DNA from: Streptomyces sp. ALI-76-A
GTDB lineage: Bacteria > Actinomycetota > Actinomycetes > Streptomycetales > Streptomycetaceae
Reading direction: 5' to 3'
Length of the DNA: 64,000 nucleotides
Assembly: GCF_030287445.1 (NCBI RefSeq)
Contig: NZ_JASVWB010000002.1
Coordinates: 4,650,001-4,714,000 of the forward strand
Positions within the stretch are counted from its first letter, which is position 1. Each line of letters begins with the position of its first letter. Below, one piece after another: positions 44,127 through 53,406 of the stretch. Position numbers and translations under genes: made by a program. Below the pieces are notes generated by a model. It searched no databases and was not told the origin of the DNA. It worked only from the letters and a program-made list of their open reading frames with translations.

Positions 44127-45130
44127 GCTGCTGCCTCGCTCGTCTTCTCGTTGACCTTGGTGTCGTGTCCGGTGAGGGCGAGGAAGACCTCGTCCAGGCT
44201 GGGCTGTCCCAGCGAGAAGTTGTCGACGGTGATGCCACCGCGGGCCAGCTCGGCCAGTGCCCGGGCCGCCTGCTCGGCCGCGCCCCGCCCGTTGGCCGCC
44301 CCGCCCCCGACGCGGGCCGTCAGCGCCACCGGATCGGGTTCCAGCTGCACGTCCGCGTCCAGGGTCAGCCGCAGCACCTCCTGCGCCTGCGGTCGCTGGG
44401 CCGGATCACGCAGCCGCAGATGGACGGACCCCGCGCCCACGGACGCCTTCAGCTCGCCCTTCGTCCCCTCGGCGATCACCTTGCCCTGGTCGATGACGGC
44501 GATCCGGGACGCAAGCTGGTCTGCCTCGTCGAGGTACTGGGTGGTCAGCAGCACGGTGGTGCCCTGGGCGACGACCGCGCGCACGATGTCCCACACCTGG
44601 TTGCGGCTGCGCGGGTCGAGGCCGGTCGTCGGCTCGTCGAGGAAGAGCAGGTCGGGCGTGTTGAGAATGGAGGCGGCGATGTCGATGCGGCGCCGCATGC
44701 CGCCGGAGTAGTGCTTGACCTGCTTCGCGGCCGCGTCGGTGAGGCCGAAGGCCTCCAGCAGCTGCCCGGAGCGCTCGCGCGCGGCCTTCTTGCCCTGGCC
44801 GAGGAGGCGGCCCAGCAGGACCAGGTTCTCGGTGCCGGTGAGGTCCTCGTCCACGGACGCGTACTGGCCGGTGAGGCTGACCCGGCCGCGGACCTCGTCG
44901 GCCTCGCGGACGACGTCGTGGCCGAAGACGTGGGCCTGACCGCCGTCCGGCCGGAGCAGCGTGGCGAGCATCTTCACCGTGGTCGTCTTGCCGGCGCCGT
45001 TCGGGCCGAGGACGCCGTAGACCGTGCCGGCCGGCACCGCGAGGTCGACTCCGTCGACGGCCCGTGTCTCGCCGAACGTCTTCACCAGGCCTGCGGTCTC
45101 GATGGCCAGGCCGGACGTGTGCTGGCTCAT
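44123..45130 (-). CDS. ABC transporter ATP-binding protein, DrrA-like
   Basis: This 335-residue protein has Walker [10 protein letters not shown], the signature [14 protein letters not shown], Walker [14 protein letters not shown] and the DrrA C-terminal domain ([20 protein letters not shown]). The chosen ATG at 45130 is the family start (MSQHTSG). The in-frame start at 45178 is unlikely. It probably exports a drug or lipid. No regulator is adjacent. Confidence 0.94.
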   Translation of the reverse strand: MSQHTSGLAIETAGLVKTFGETRAVDGVDLAVPAGTVYGVLGPNGAGKTTTVKMLATLLRPDGGQAHVFGHDVVREADEVRGRVSLTGQYASVDEDLTGTENLVLLGRLLGQGKKAARERSGQLLEAFGLTDAAAKQVKHYSGGMRRRIDIAASILNTPDLLFLDEPTTGLDPRSRNQVWDIVRAVVAQGTTVLLTTQYLDEADQLASRIAVIDQGKVIAEGTKGELKASVGAGSVHLRLRDPAQRPQAQEVLRLTLDADVQLEPDPVALTARVGGGAANGRGAAEQAARALAELARGGITVDNFSLGQPSLDEVFLALTGHDTKVNEKTSEAAA

Positions 45131-45478
45131 GGTGGGTGTCCTTCCGCGTTCTTGGGTGACGCATGGGATGACCTTCACCGTCGCGCAAACTCATCGGTCG
45201 CGCACAGCGATTTTTCGTGGATCGGTCCAAGGGCGGAGGGAGAGACCGGCCGGGGACGCAGAGCACCCCGCCTGGAGACCGAGGAAAGCGTGGACCGTGA
45301 CCTGGGGGACGCGTGGACCGTGACCGGGAGGGGCCCGCCCCGAGACCGAGGGCGGCTGGGCCCGTGGACCGAGCCAGGCAACCGGCCGGTGACCGACGGA
45401 CATCGCACGGGGGCCGGACACGCCCCGGCCAGTGATCGCCGGACATCGCACGGGGGACCGACGGGTAGCGTCCCTTTC
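45131..45478. promoter_or_regulatory. Divergent region, ABC exporter and quinone oxidoreductase
   Basis: Holds two copies of the 17-bp direct repeat CGGACATCGCACGGGGG (45397-45413 and 45440-45456), 43 bp apart, and imperfect repeats of GTGGACCGTGACC. I see no gene. The repeat spacing could mark operator sites or local duplication. Confidence 0.4.
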
Positions 45479-46459
45479 ATGTATGCGATCACGATTCCCG
45501 AACCTGGTGGGCCCGAGGCGCTGGTATGGGACGAGGTCCCGGATCCCGTGCCCGGCGAGGGCGAGGTGCTGGTCGAGGTGACGGCCGGCGCCGTCAACCG
45601 TGCCGACATCCTCCAGCGGCAGGGCTTCTACGACCCGCCGCCCGGCACCTCTCCCTACCCCGGCCTGGAGTGCTCCGGTCGGATCGCCGCGCTCGGGACC
45701 GGCGTCTCCGGCTGGTCCATCGGCGACGAGGTGTGCGCCCTGCTCGCGGGCGGCGGCTACGCGCAGAAGGTCGCCGTCCCGGCCGGCCAGCTGCTGCCTG
45801 TGCCGGAGGGACTCGAGCTCAGGCAGGCCGCGGCGTTGCCCGAGGTGGTCTGCACGGTCTGGTCGAACGTCTTCATGGTCGCCCATCTCCGCCCCGACGA
45901 GACCTTGCTGGTGCACGGCGGTTCCAGCGGCATCGGCACGATGGCGATCCAGCTCGCCAAGGCCGTCGGCGCCAGGGTCGCCGTCACCGCCGGCACGAAG
46001 GAGAAGCTGGACCGCTGTGCCGAACTGGGCGCCGACATCCTGATCAACTACCGGGACCAGGACTTCGTCGAAGAGATCAGGAACGCCACCGACGGCGCGG
46101 GCGCGGACGTCATCCTCGACAACATGGGCGCCAAGTACCTCGACCGCAACGTGAGGGCCCTCGCCGTCCACGGCCGTCTCGCGATCATCGGGATGCAGGG
46201 CGGCATCAAGGGCGAGCTGAACATCGCCACGCTCCTGAGCAAGCGGGCCGCGATCAGCGCGACCTCGCTCCGGGCCCGCCCGCTCGGCGAGAAGGCGACG
46301 ATCGTGGCGGCGGTACGTGAGCATGTCTGGCCGCTGCTGGAGGCCGGCCACGTACGTCCGGTCGTCGACCGCGAGGTCCCGATGAGCGACGCGGCCGCCG
46401 CACACCGGGTGGTGGAGGAGAGCGGCCACATCGGAAAGGTCCTGCTCGTCACCCCGTAG
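45479..46459 (+). CDS. NAD(P)H quinone oxidoreductase (PIG3-like, zinc-free MDR family)
   Basis: This 326-residue protein has a GroES-like domain (NRADILQRQGFYDPP; GLECSGRIAALG) and a nucleotide-binding fold with LLVHGGSSGIGTMAIQLAKA. These are typical of TP53I3-like quinone reductases. It reduces quinones by one or two electrons with NADPH. It is transcribed from the divergent region with the ABC exporter. Confidence 0.93.
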   Translation: MYAITIPEPGGPEALVWDEVPDPVPGEGEVLVEVTAGAVNRADILQRQGFYDPPPGTSPYPGLECSGRIAALGTGVSGWSIGDEVCALLAGGGYAQKVAVPAGQLLPVPEGLELRQAAALPEVVCTVWSNVFMVAHLRPDETLLVHGGSSGIGTMAIQLAKAVGARVAVTAGTKEKLDRCAELGADILINYRDQDFVEEIRNATDGAGADVILDNMGAKYLDRNVRALAVHGRLAIIGMQGGIKGELNIATLLSKRAAISATSLRARPLGEKATIVAAVREHVWPLLEAGHVRPVVDREVPMSDAAAAHRVVEESGHIGKVLLVTP

Positions 46460-46472
46460 GGCACGGCCGGCC

Positions 46473-47186
46473 TCAGGGCGCTCCCCGCCGCACCCGGAGC
46501 GCGACGAACGCGAGACCCAGGCCGAGCCCGACGAGGATGAGTCCGCTGCCGAGCGGCAGGATGGGCAGTCGCGGCTCGGCGGCCCGCCGTACGCCCCGCG
46601 GCGGCGCGGACGGCATGAGGGCGGTCTCCCGGGGTGCTCTCGGTACGGCGGTGACGGCGCCGTCCGCCCGGCCGTCGAGGTCGCCGTCCACGCCGCCGTC
46701 CGCGTCTTCGTCGACGTTCAGGACGTTCTCTTCCTCCGGCGCCGGTTCCGACTCGACCGGGACCCGCCGCCCCGGCCGCTCCCGCCCCTCACCCGCCCGG
46801 CTCCCGGCCCGGGAGGGCGGGGCGGCGGACGGGGAGGGGGCGACGGAGGCGGAGGCCGAGGGGGAGGTCGAGGGGGAGGCCGACGCGGAGGCGCGCATCG
46901 GTCCGTGGGGAGCCACGGAACCCGGCGGTGAGCCGGAGGCGGACTCCTCCGCGCCGGCGGCGGCGACTCCCTCCGCCTCCGCGCTGACGGCCGGCGACGA
47001 CTCGACGCGGTGCACCGTGCCCCTCCCGGACGCGGACGATCCCGAGCCCGTCGGCACGACCCCGGACGCGGACCCGGATGCGGATGCGGACACGACCCCG
47101 TAGGCGGACGCACCCCCGTACGGGGACACGACCCCGCCCGCCCCCGCCACGATGAGCAGTACCGTCGCCCGCGCCCATGGAGTCAC
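46473..47186 (-). CDS. Ser/Ala/Pro-rich surface protein with signal peptide and C-terminal membrane anchor
   Basis: This 237-residue protein has a short signal peptide (MTPWARATVLLIVAGAGGVV), a long low-complexity region of Ala, Ser, Gly and Pro with an acidic patch (EEENVLNVDEDADGGVDGDL), and a C-terminal segment LPLGSG followed by a hydrophobic stretch and RVRRGAP. This end resembles a sortase sorting signal without the usual T or LAXTG. It starts at GTG. No function is known. Confidence 0.7.
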   Translation of the reverse strand: MTPWARATVLLIVAGAGGVVSPYGGASAYGVVSASASGSASGVVPTGSGSSASGRGTVHRVESSPAVSAEAEGVAAAGAEESASGSPPGSVAPHGPMRASASASPSTSPSASASVAPSPSAAPPSRAGSRAGEGRERPGRRVPVESEPAPEEENVLNVDEDADGGVDGDLDGRADGAVTAVPRAPRETALMPSAPPRGVRRAAEPRLPILPLGSGLILVGLGLGLAFVALRVRRGAP

Positions 47187-47322
47187 GGGGCCAGCCTGAC
47201 ATTTGCCAACCTTCCCGGCACTCCGGGCTGGGCCGGAGGGTCGATGGGGGGCGTGGACGGTGGATCAGCCCTTAACGGGGGCACGACGGTGGTGAGGTGG
47301 AGCGGTGCGAGAGAATGGCGGC

Positions 47323-47865
47323 ATGGAGATGCCGAGGAACGAACGGTCGACGGAGAACCCGCAGATCCTGGTCGTGGGCCAGGACGGGATGGCTCTCGGC
47401 GGCAAAGGAGACGAGGACTCCCGCCAGGTTCCGGTGACGGAGATGGTCGAGCAGCCCGCGAAGGTCATGCGGATCGGGAGCATGATCAAGCAGCTGCTGG
47501 AGGAAGTCCGCGCGGCTCCCCTGGACGAGGCGAGCCGGGTGCGGTTGAAGGAGATCCACGCCAGCTCGGTGAAGGAACTGGAGGACGGCCTGGCTCCCGA
47601 GCTCGTCGAGGAGCTGGAGCGGATCTCCCTCCCCTTCACGGAGGACACGACTCCGAGCGACGCGGAGCTGCGTATCGCGCAGGCCCAGTTGGTCGGCTGG
47701 CTGGAAGGTCTCTTCCACGGGATCCAGACCACCCTGTTCGCCCAGCAGATGGCCGCGCGGGCCCAGCTCGAACAGATGCGCCGCGCCCTTCCGCCGGGCA
47801 TCGGCGGCCAGGAGGACGGTGACGACCCGCGCGCGGGCGGCCGTTCGGGAGGCCCGTACCTGTAG
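47323..47865 (+). CDS. bpa: Bacterial proteasome activator Bpa (DUF2587)
   Basis: This 180-residue protein has a helical core (VEQPAKVMRIGSMIKQLLEE, AELRIAQAQLVGWLEGLFHG) matching the Bpa/PafE family, and a C-terminus ending GGPYL. The C-terminal Tyr-Leu resembles the GQYL tail that docks into the 20S proteasome to open its gate, without ATP use. I chose the ATG at 47323. A GTG at 47305 and an ATG at 47329 are alternatives. Confidence 0.9.
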   Translation: MEMPRNERSTENPQILVVGQDGMALGGKGDEDSRQVPVTEMVEQPAKVMRIGSMIKQLLEEVRAAPLDEASRVRLKEIHASSVKELEDGLAPELVEELERISLPFTEDTTPSDAELRIAQAQLVGWLEGLFHGIQTTLFAQQMAARAQLEQMRRALPPGIGGQEDGDDPRAGGRSGGPYL

Positions 47866-47880
47866 GTCTGTAGGTCCGAG

Positions 47881-47927
47881 AAGCGTGTGGGGCCCGGCAG
47901 TCGGATGCTGCCGGGCCCCACACGCTT
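47881..47927. terminator. Strong bidirectional terminator after bpa
   Basis: A perfect 20-bp stem (47881-47900 and 47908-47927) with a 7-nt loop TCGGATG, between convergent bpa and the kinase gene. In shape it resembles the one at 6111-6157. Confidence 0.88.
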
Positions 47928-47932
47928 GTGCC

Positions 47933-49588
47933 CTATGTCCCCGCGGGGTTGCCGGTGGACACGTCGAACTGCATCTTCGGCGGGTCCTTCGGGTCGAAGT
48001 CGGTGCCCGCCTCGGGGAACTGCTTCATGACGGTGCCGTCGCCCCAGGTGTTCTCGTCCACCTTGTTCTGGGCGTAGTTCCAGCCGGCGTCCTGGAGGCA
48101 CTTGAGGACCGAGTCCCAGTTCTTGTACTGGAAGTTCGGCATCTTCACCTGGTCCGGATCGCTGCCCGACTCCTCCGGCTCGGTGCACTCGGTCGCCTCG
48201 ATCGTCCGCCCGGTCTCCGGCCCGCGGTAGCCCTCCACCGTGCTCGACGAGGCCGAGGGGGTGGCGCTGGTGTCCCCGCCCGCTTCGTCACCGTTGCCGC
48301 GGTTCATCAGCAAGGTCACGAGCAGTCCGCCCACCGCGACGATGGACACGACGATCGAACCGATGATCACCGGCCTGTTGCCCTTGCCGCCACCACCGCC
48401 GCCACCGCCGGAGTTCGCCGCCGCGTACTGGGGCGCGATGGTGTACGGCGGCTGGTTCGACGTGGCCTGCTGCGGCGCGTACGCGGCCGGGCCCGGCGTC
48501 TGGTAACCCGGCTGCTGCGGGTAGCCGTACGCCGGGGAGTGCGCCGACGGAGCCGGCGTGCCGTAGGGGTTCGGGGTCGGCTGGTAGGGCGTCTGGACGT
48601 TGCCCTGGGGCGGGGGCGGCGTCTGGTCGACCGGTGGGAACACCGCGGAGCCGACGCCCGCGCCGCTCGGCGTCTGGGCGCCGGGGACGATGCTCGGGGC
48701 GGTCGGCTGGTAGGACGAGGCCACGCGCAGGCACTCGTCGCGCATGGCTTCGGCGCTCGGGAAACGCTCGTTCGGGTTCTTCTTCAGCGCGCGGGCGATC
48801 AGCGCGTCCACGGCCGGTGGCAGCGCGCGGTTGATCGACGAAGGAGCGACCGGCTCCTCCTGCACGTGCGCGTACGCGATCGCCAGCGGCGAGTCCGCGT
48901 CGAACGGCAGCCGCCCGGTGACCAGCTGGAACAGCATGATGCCGACCGAGTACAGGTCGGAGCGGGCGTCCACCCCGCGCCCCAGCGCCTGCTCCGGCGA
49001 GAGGTACTGCGGGGTGCCGACGACCATGCCGGTCTGGGTCATCGAGGTGACCCCGGACTGCATGGCGCGCGCGATGCCGAAGTCCATTACCTTGACGACC
49101 CCGCGCTTGGTCATCATCACGTTGCCCGGCTTGATGTCCCGGTGGACCAGCCCCATCTCGTGGCTGATCTCCAGCGCCGCCAGCACGTCCGCGGTGATCT
49201 TCAGCGCCTTGTCGGCGGGCATCGCGCCGAACTGCCGTACGTCCTCGTCGAGCACCGAGCCCAGCGGGCGGCCCTCGATGTACTCCATGACGATGTACGG
49301 CATCGTCGTGCCGTCCAGCTCGTCCTCGCCGGTGTCGAAGACCGAGACGATGTTGGTGTGCGTGAGCTTGGCCACGGCCTGGGCCTCGCGGCGGAAGCGC
49401 TCGCGGAAGGCCTGCTCCCGGCCCAGCTCGGTGTGCAGGGTCTTGACCGCGACCTGCCGGTCGAGCACGGCGTCGTACGCGAGGTGGACCGAGGCCATGC
49501 CGCCCTCGCCGAGCAAGTCGCGCAGCTGGTAACGGCCGCCGGCCAGCGCCCGCCCCGCATACCGGCCGTGTGCGGCGTCCTGGCTCAT
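47933..49588 (-). CDS. Ser/Thr protein kinase with a single PASTA-like C-terminal domain
   Basis: This 551-residue protein has a kinase domain (about 17-285) with LLGEGGMASV, AVKTLHTE, HRDIKPGNVM and MDFGIAR. A Pro/Gln/Tyr-rich linker follows, then one membrane segment (VIIGSIVVSIVAVGGLLVTL, about 402-421) and an external domain that resembles one PASTA repeat (MPNFQYKNWDSVLKCLQDAG). It is divergent from a second kinase gene with a 375-bp control region. Substrates are unknown. Confidence 0.93.
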   Translation of the reverse strand: MSQDAAHGRYAGRALAGGRYQLRDLLGEGGMASVHLAYDAVLDRQVAVKTLHTELGREQAFRERFRREAQAVAKLTHTNIVSVFDTGEDELDGTTMPYIVMEYIEGRPLGSVLDEDVRQFGAMPADKALKITADVLAALEISHEMGLVHRDIKPGNVMMTKRGVVKVMDFGIARAMQSGVTSMTQTGMVVGTPQYLSPEQALGRGVDARSDLYSVGIMLFQLVTGRLPFDADSPLAIAYAHVQEEPVAPSSINRALPPAVDALIARALKKNPNERFPSAEAMRDECLRVASSYQPTAPSIVPGAQTPSGAGVGSAVFPPVDQTPPPPQGNVQTPYQPTPNPYGTPAPSAHSPAYGYPQQPGYQTPGPAAYAPQQATSNQPPYTIAPQYAAANSGGGGGGGGKGNRPVIIGSIVVSIVAVGGLLVTLLMNRGNGDEAGGDTSATPSASSSTVEGYRGPETGRTIEATECTEPEESGSDPDQVKMPNFQYKNWDSVLKCLQDAGWNYAQNKVDENTWGDGTVMKQFPEAGTDFDPKDPPKMQFDVSTGNPAGT

Positions 49589-49963
49589 GTTCTGCGTCCC
49601 CCATAGCCTTTCAGGCGCCGGCGCGTGCCGTTGATGCCGAGTCGTCGATCCCGACAGGATCCCGGAAGCCGTTGATCCAATGCGCTATTCCCGGCCAAGT
49701 CTGCCCGAGGGCACTGACACGTCAAGCTCGGTGCCCGTTCCGTGACCGTACGCGAAGGAAGCGTCGCGGAAGCGTTACAGCGGGTGTACGGACGGCACAC
49801 AGGATTTGCACGCCGGTGGGGAGTACGGGTTTGATGGCCGGTCCGTCTCCGACCGGTCCCCGGGACCTTCCCGGACCGGCGGCTTGCGCGGAGGCTGTAG
49901 CGTGGCCGACGGAGACCGTAACAACACCGCGCGCACCGCGGGCAGAAACGACGGCGAGGACTG
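49589..49963. promoter_or_regulatory. Divergent promoter region between two kinase genes
   Basis: No gene is supported here. Both kinase promoters must lie here, but I cannot name a clear -35/-10 pair. Confidence 0.4.
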
Positions 49964-51556
49964 ATGGCACAGCAGCAGCGCGCTCAGGGCCCGTCCGACC
50001 CCGAGGCGACTGGCGGCGGAATGTCAGATGCGCCGGAACTGTGGGGTAACGGCGGGCTGGTCGGGGACGGCCGGTACCGGCTGACCCGCAGACTCGGCCG
50101 GGGCGGCATGGCCGAGGTGTTCGCGGCCGAGGACGTGCGCCTGGGCCGCACCGTGGCGGTCAAGCTGCTGCGCGCCGATCTCGCCGAGGATCCCGTCTCC
50201 AAGGCCCGTTTCACCCGCGAGGCCCAGTCGGTGGCCGGGCTCAACCACCACGCGATCGTCGCCGTGTACGACTCCGGCGAGGACTTCGTGGGCGGCCAGT
50301 CCGTGCCGTACATCGTGATGGAGATCGTCGAGGGACGGACGATCCGCGACCTCCTCCTCAACGCCGAGGCGCCCGGTCCAGAGCAGGCGCTGATCATCGT
50401 CTCGGGGGTGCTGGAGGCGCTCGCCTATTCGCACCAGCACGGCATCGTGCACCGCGACATCAAGCCCGCCAACGTGATCATCACGCACAACGGCGCCGTG
50501 AAGGTCATGGACTTCGGCATCGCCCGGGCCCTGCACGGGGCGTCCACGACGATGACGCAGACCGGCATGGTCATGGGCACCCCGCAGTACCTCTCCCCGG
50601 AGCAGGCGCTCGGCAAGGCCGTCGACCACCGGTCCGACCTGTACGCGACGGGCTGTCTCCTCTACGAACTTCTCGCGCTGCGTCCGCCGTTCACCGGCGA
50701 GACCCCGCTGTCGGTCGTCTACCAGCACGTCCAGGACATCCCGACGCCCCCGTCCGAGGTCTCCGACGGCGTCCCGCCGGAGCTGGACGGTCTCGTCATG
50801 CGCTCGCTCGCCAAGGAGCCGGACGACCGGTTCCAGACGGCCGAGGAGATGCGCGGGCTGGTCCAGTACGGCCTACAGATGCTGTACGAGCAGGGCGGCC
50901 ACACCGGCACCTGGAACACCGGCCCCGTCGACACGCACGACGGCCGGCACACTCCGGCGGCGGGCCTCGCCGGCACGGCCGTGATGGGACACGCCGGCGT
51001 GGACGCCTCCGGCACCACGCAGATCCCGCAGCAGATCCTGCCCGCCGGTTACGGCGGCGGGGACGACGGCGGCTTCGAGGGGCACGGCAACCGGGGCGGC
51101 GGCCGCGGCAAGCTGTGGATCCTCGCCGTGCTCGCGGTGGTCGCCATAGCGGCGGGCGTGGCGCTGGCGCTCCAGGGCGGCACCGGGAAGAGCGGCGGCA
51201 CCGACACCACGAAGTCGCCGACCACCTCGCCGAGCGCCGACAAGCAGACGGCCAGCGAGACGCCGAGCGACGACCCGAGCGAAGAGCCCTCCGACACGAC
51301 CACGGACAACGGGACGGGCACGGGGTCCGGTTCGGGCTACACGCCCCCGTACTCCGCGCCCGCCTACACGCCGTCGCAGTCGGCCCCGCAGGACCCGAGC
51401 ACGGAGCCGTCGGACGAGGTGACGCCGTCGGAGCCGTCGGACGAGGTGACGCCGTCGGATCCGGTGACGCCGTCGGACGATCCGGTGGACGAGAGCCCTG
51501 ACACCCTCGGGGGCGTCACGGGCAACGGCGGCACCGACGCCGGCGCGGAAGGCTGA
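49964..51556 (+). CDS. Ser/Thr protein kinase with Ser/Thr/Pro-rich extracellular tail
   Basis: This 530-residue protein has a kinase domain (about 38-295) with LGRGGMAEVFAAED, AVKLLRADL, HRDIKPANVI and MDFGIAR. One membrane segment (LWILAVLAVVAIAAGVALAL, about 385-404) follows, then a low-complexity Ser/Thr/Pro/Asp tail with SDEVTPSEPSDEVTPSDPVT repeats. It has no PASTA domain, so it does not sense wall fragments in the way of PknB. It is divergent from another kinase gene. Confidence 0.93.
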   Translation: MAQQQRAQGPSDPEATGGGMSDAPELWGNGGLVGDGRYRLTRRLGRGGMAEVFAAEDVRLGRTVAVKLLRADLAEDPVSKARFTREAQSVAGLNHHAIVAVYDSGEDFVGGQSVPYIVMEIVEGRTIRDLLLNAEAPGPEQALIIVSGVLEALAYSHQHGIVHRDIKPANVIITHNGAVKVMDFGIARALHGASTTMTQTGMVMGTPQYLSPEQALGKAVDHRSDLYATGCLLYELLALRPPFTGETPLSVVYQHVQDIPTPPSEVSDGVPPELDGLVMRSLAKEPDDRFQTAEEMRGLVQYGLQMLYEQGGHTGTWNTGPVDTHDGRHTPAAGLAGTAVMGHAGVDASGTTQIPQQILPAGYGGGDDGGFEGHGNRGGGRGKLWILAVLAVVAIAAGVALALQGGTGKSGGTDTTKSPTTSPSADKQTASETPSDDPSEEPSDTTTDNGTGTGSGSGYTPPYSAPAYTPSQSAPQDPSTEPSDEVTPSEPSDEVTPSDPVTPSDDPVDESPDTLGGVTGNGGTDAGAEG

Positions 51557-51576
51557 CCACAACGGCGTACACCGTC

Positions 51577-51616
51577 ACGCGCGCGTGCGACCCGGAAACG
51601 GGCCGCACGCGCGCGT
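51577..51616 (+). terminator. Terminator after kinase gene
   Basis: An 18-bp arm pair (51577-51594 and 51599-51616) with one mismatch and a GAAA loop. It is 20 bp after the kinase stop. A short tandem repeat of CGACGGACAAGGCCTTC follows at about 51637-51675. Confidence 0.75.
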
Positions 51617-51752
51617 GCTTGTGCGACGGGCACTCCGACGGACAAGGCCTTCCGACGGACAAGGCCTTCGGACGGGCAACGCGTTCAGGTGGGCGAGGTC
51701 CTCGGCTGGGCAAGGCCGTCCGACGCGGACAGCGTTCCGCGAGCCGGGCGGC

Positions 51753-52958
51753 TCAGTCCGTGAAGGCGTCGCACACCGCGTCGTACTGCCGCGTCCACCA
51801 GACGGCGAGCGCCGAGGCCGCCGGGAACTGCGGGTCCGCGCGGGTGTCACCGCGTTCGTAGTGCCAGCGCAGCATCCAGAAGTCGTTCAGACGCTCCCAC
51901 CACACCCGGTGTACGGCCGCCGCGAGCTGTGAGGGCGTGGCCCCGGCCGCCCGCCGGTACGCGCGCGCGTAGGCCCGTACCTTCGGCAGGTCCAGGCTGC
52001 CGACGGGCAGCACGAAGAAGATCGCGGCGGCGCGTACGGCCTCCTCCGCGCGGGGTTTCACGCCGAGCCGGTCCCAGTCGACGATCGCGGCCGGGGCGTC
52101 TCCCCTGTAGAGCAGGTTGAACGGGTGGAAGTCCCCGTGCACCCAGCCCACCGAGCTCCCGCACGGCGGCCGCCGGTCGGCGTGCCGCTCCAGCAGCGTG
52201 CGCCGCTCCTGGAGCCGGTGGCGGGCCAGCTCGTCGAAGGCGTCGGCGGGATGGTGGCGGCGCACCCGGGCGAGCAGCCGGTCGATGAGGGCGAAGGTGT
52301 CGGCGGGATCGGGACTGCCGACGGGGTGGAGGGCGTCGGCCGGCTGCCCGGGCCCGCTTGCCCCCGAGGCGAGTGAGGCAGCGGAGGAAGCAGTGGAGGC
52401 CTCAGAGGCGCCGGTGGCGATGGGGGCCCTTGAGGCCGCTGAGACTGTGGGGACTTCCGCACCCACGGCAGCCCGCGTCCGCGCCGCCTGCGACGGCAGC
52501 AGGACGCGCGCCCGTGCCTGCCTCGGCATCACGTGTTCCAGGCTGGCGTGCACCACCCCGAGCAGGGCCCCGAGCCGTCCGCACTGGGCGGTGGTCAGCT
52601 GACCGCCGTGGCGGTGGCGGCCGTCGATCCAGGGGTGCAGGGCGTAGGCGTGGCCGCCGACGACCGCGACCGTGCGGCCGTCCCGGCCGGTCAGCGGCGG
52701 GGCCACCGGGACGCCGAGGTCGGCCAGCCGCTGGGTGGCCCGGTGCTGGCGGGCGATCGCGGCGGGATCGGCGGTCTCCGGGTCGAAGTGGTGCTTGAGG
52801 AAGTAGCGCCCGCGGGTCGTGCACAGGCGGTAGCCGCGGTTGAGCAGTCCCTGGTCGACGGGCTCGCAGGTGAGGGCGGACCCGGCGGCGTACTGGCGGA
52901 GGACGGCGCCCAGCGGGGGCGCGAGGGGTACGAGGGGTGGTACACAAGAGCGCGGCAC
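51753..52958 (-). CDS. Aminoglycoside phosphotransferase-fold protein
   Basis: This 401-residue protein has the APH core GWVHGDFHPFNLLYRGD (HGDxxxxN catalytic loop) and IVDWDRLG (metal-binding). An N-terminal ATP-binding region holds LKHHFDPETADPAAIARQHR. A low-complexity Ala/Ser insert lies near 180-210. The family includes homoserine kinase-like and choline kinase-like enzymes as well as resistance kinases. The substrate is unknown. GTG start. Confidence 0.85.
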   Translation of the reverse strand: MPRSCVPPLVPLAPPLGAVLRQYAAGSALTCEPVDQGLLNRGYRLCTTRGRYFLKHHFDPETADPAAIARQHRATQRLADLGVPVAPPLTGRDGRTVAVVGGHAYALHPWIDGRHRHGGQLTTAQCGRLGALLGVVHASLEHVMPRQARARVLLPSQAARTRAAVGAEVPTVSAASRAPIATGASEASTASSAASLASGASGPGQPADALHPVGSPDPADTFALIDRLLARVRRHHPADAFDELARHRLQERRTLLERHADRRPPCGSSVGWVHGDFHPFNLLYRGDAPAAIVDWDRLGVKPRAEEAVRAAAIFFVLPVGSLDLPKVRAYARAYRRAAGATPSQLAAAVHRVWWERLNDFWMLRWHYERGDTRADPQFPAASALAVWWTRQYDAVCDAFTD

Positions 52959-53406
52959 GCTGCCCGATGCTAGGGCACACGAGACGCCCCTGAGCTGCGG
53001 GTTGTCACAGGCAGTCCCTTTCGGTCACGGTTCGTGCCGGAAGCGGTTCCGTCCTCGCGCGCGCGGTCGGCGTTAGGCAGGACGTGTGGTCTCGCGGTCG
53101 GAGAACTCTTCCCGTGACCTGGGTCACCGGGATAACGTGCCGTTGTTCCGGCCCCCTGCGAGGCTGTGACCAGGAACTGTTCCCGGTTTTGCGGATTTAC
53201 TTGGATATCCAAGCAAAAACGCAGGTCAGGAGGGGTTTCACAGAAATGTGGAGCACTGGGTAACGTGCATTTTGCAGGGCGCTCGCCGGGGCACCTGTCA
53301 CGCCTGTTCCCCACTGAGCCGCACCCACCCCGTGCGTCCGTGGGTCACAGGTGAGCCGCACTGGCACCCGGCGAACCCGGGTAGCCGGACCGACGGAGGA
53401 GCACAC
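52959..53406. promoter_or_regulatory. Divergent region upstream of the second 2-oxoacid dehydrogenase operon
   Basis: Contains CTTGGATATCCAAG, a perfect 14-bp palindrome (53200-53213), about 194 bp before the E1 start. An A/T-rich patch around it stands out in this G+C-rich sequence. No gene is supported. Confidence 0.5.
53200..53213. promoter_or_regulatory. 14-bp palindrome upstream of bkd/pdh operon
   Basis: CTTGGATATCCAAG, a perfect palindrome flanked by TTTA and CAAA. It is a probable operator for this operon. The cognate regulator is not adjacent. Confidence 0.5.

Noticed and set aside
52402..52980. - strand frame overlapping the phosphotransferase start
   Set aside because: Out of frame with the APH motifs, with a Pro/Arg-rich shadow composition.
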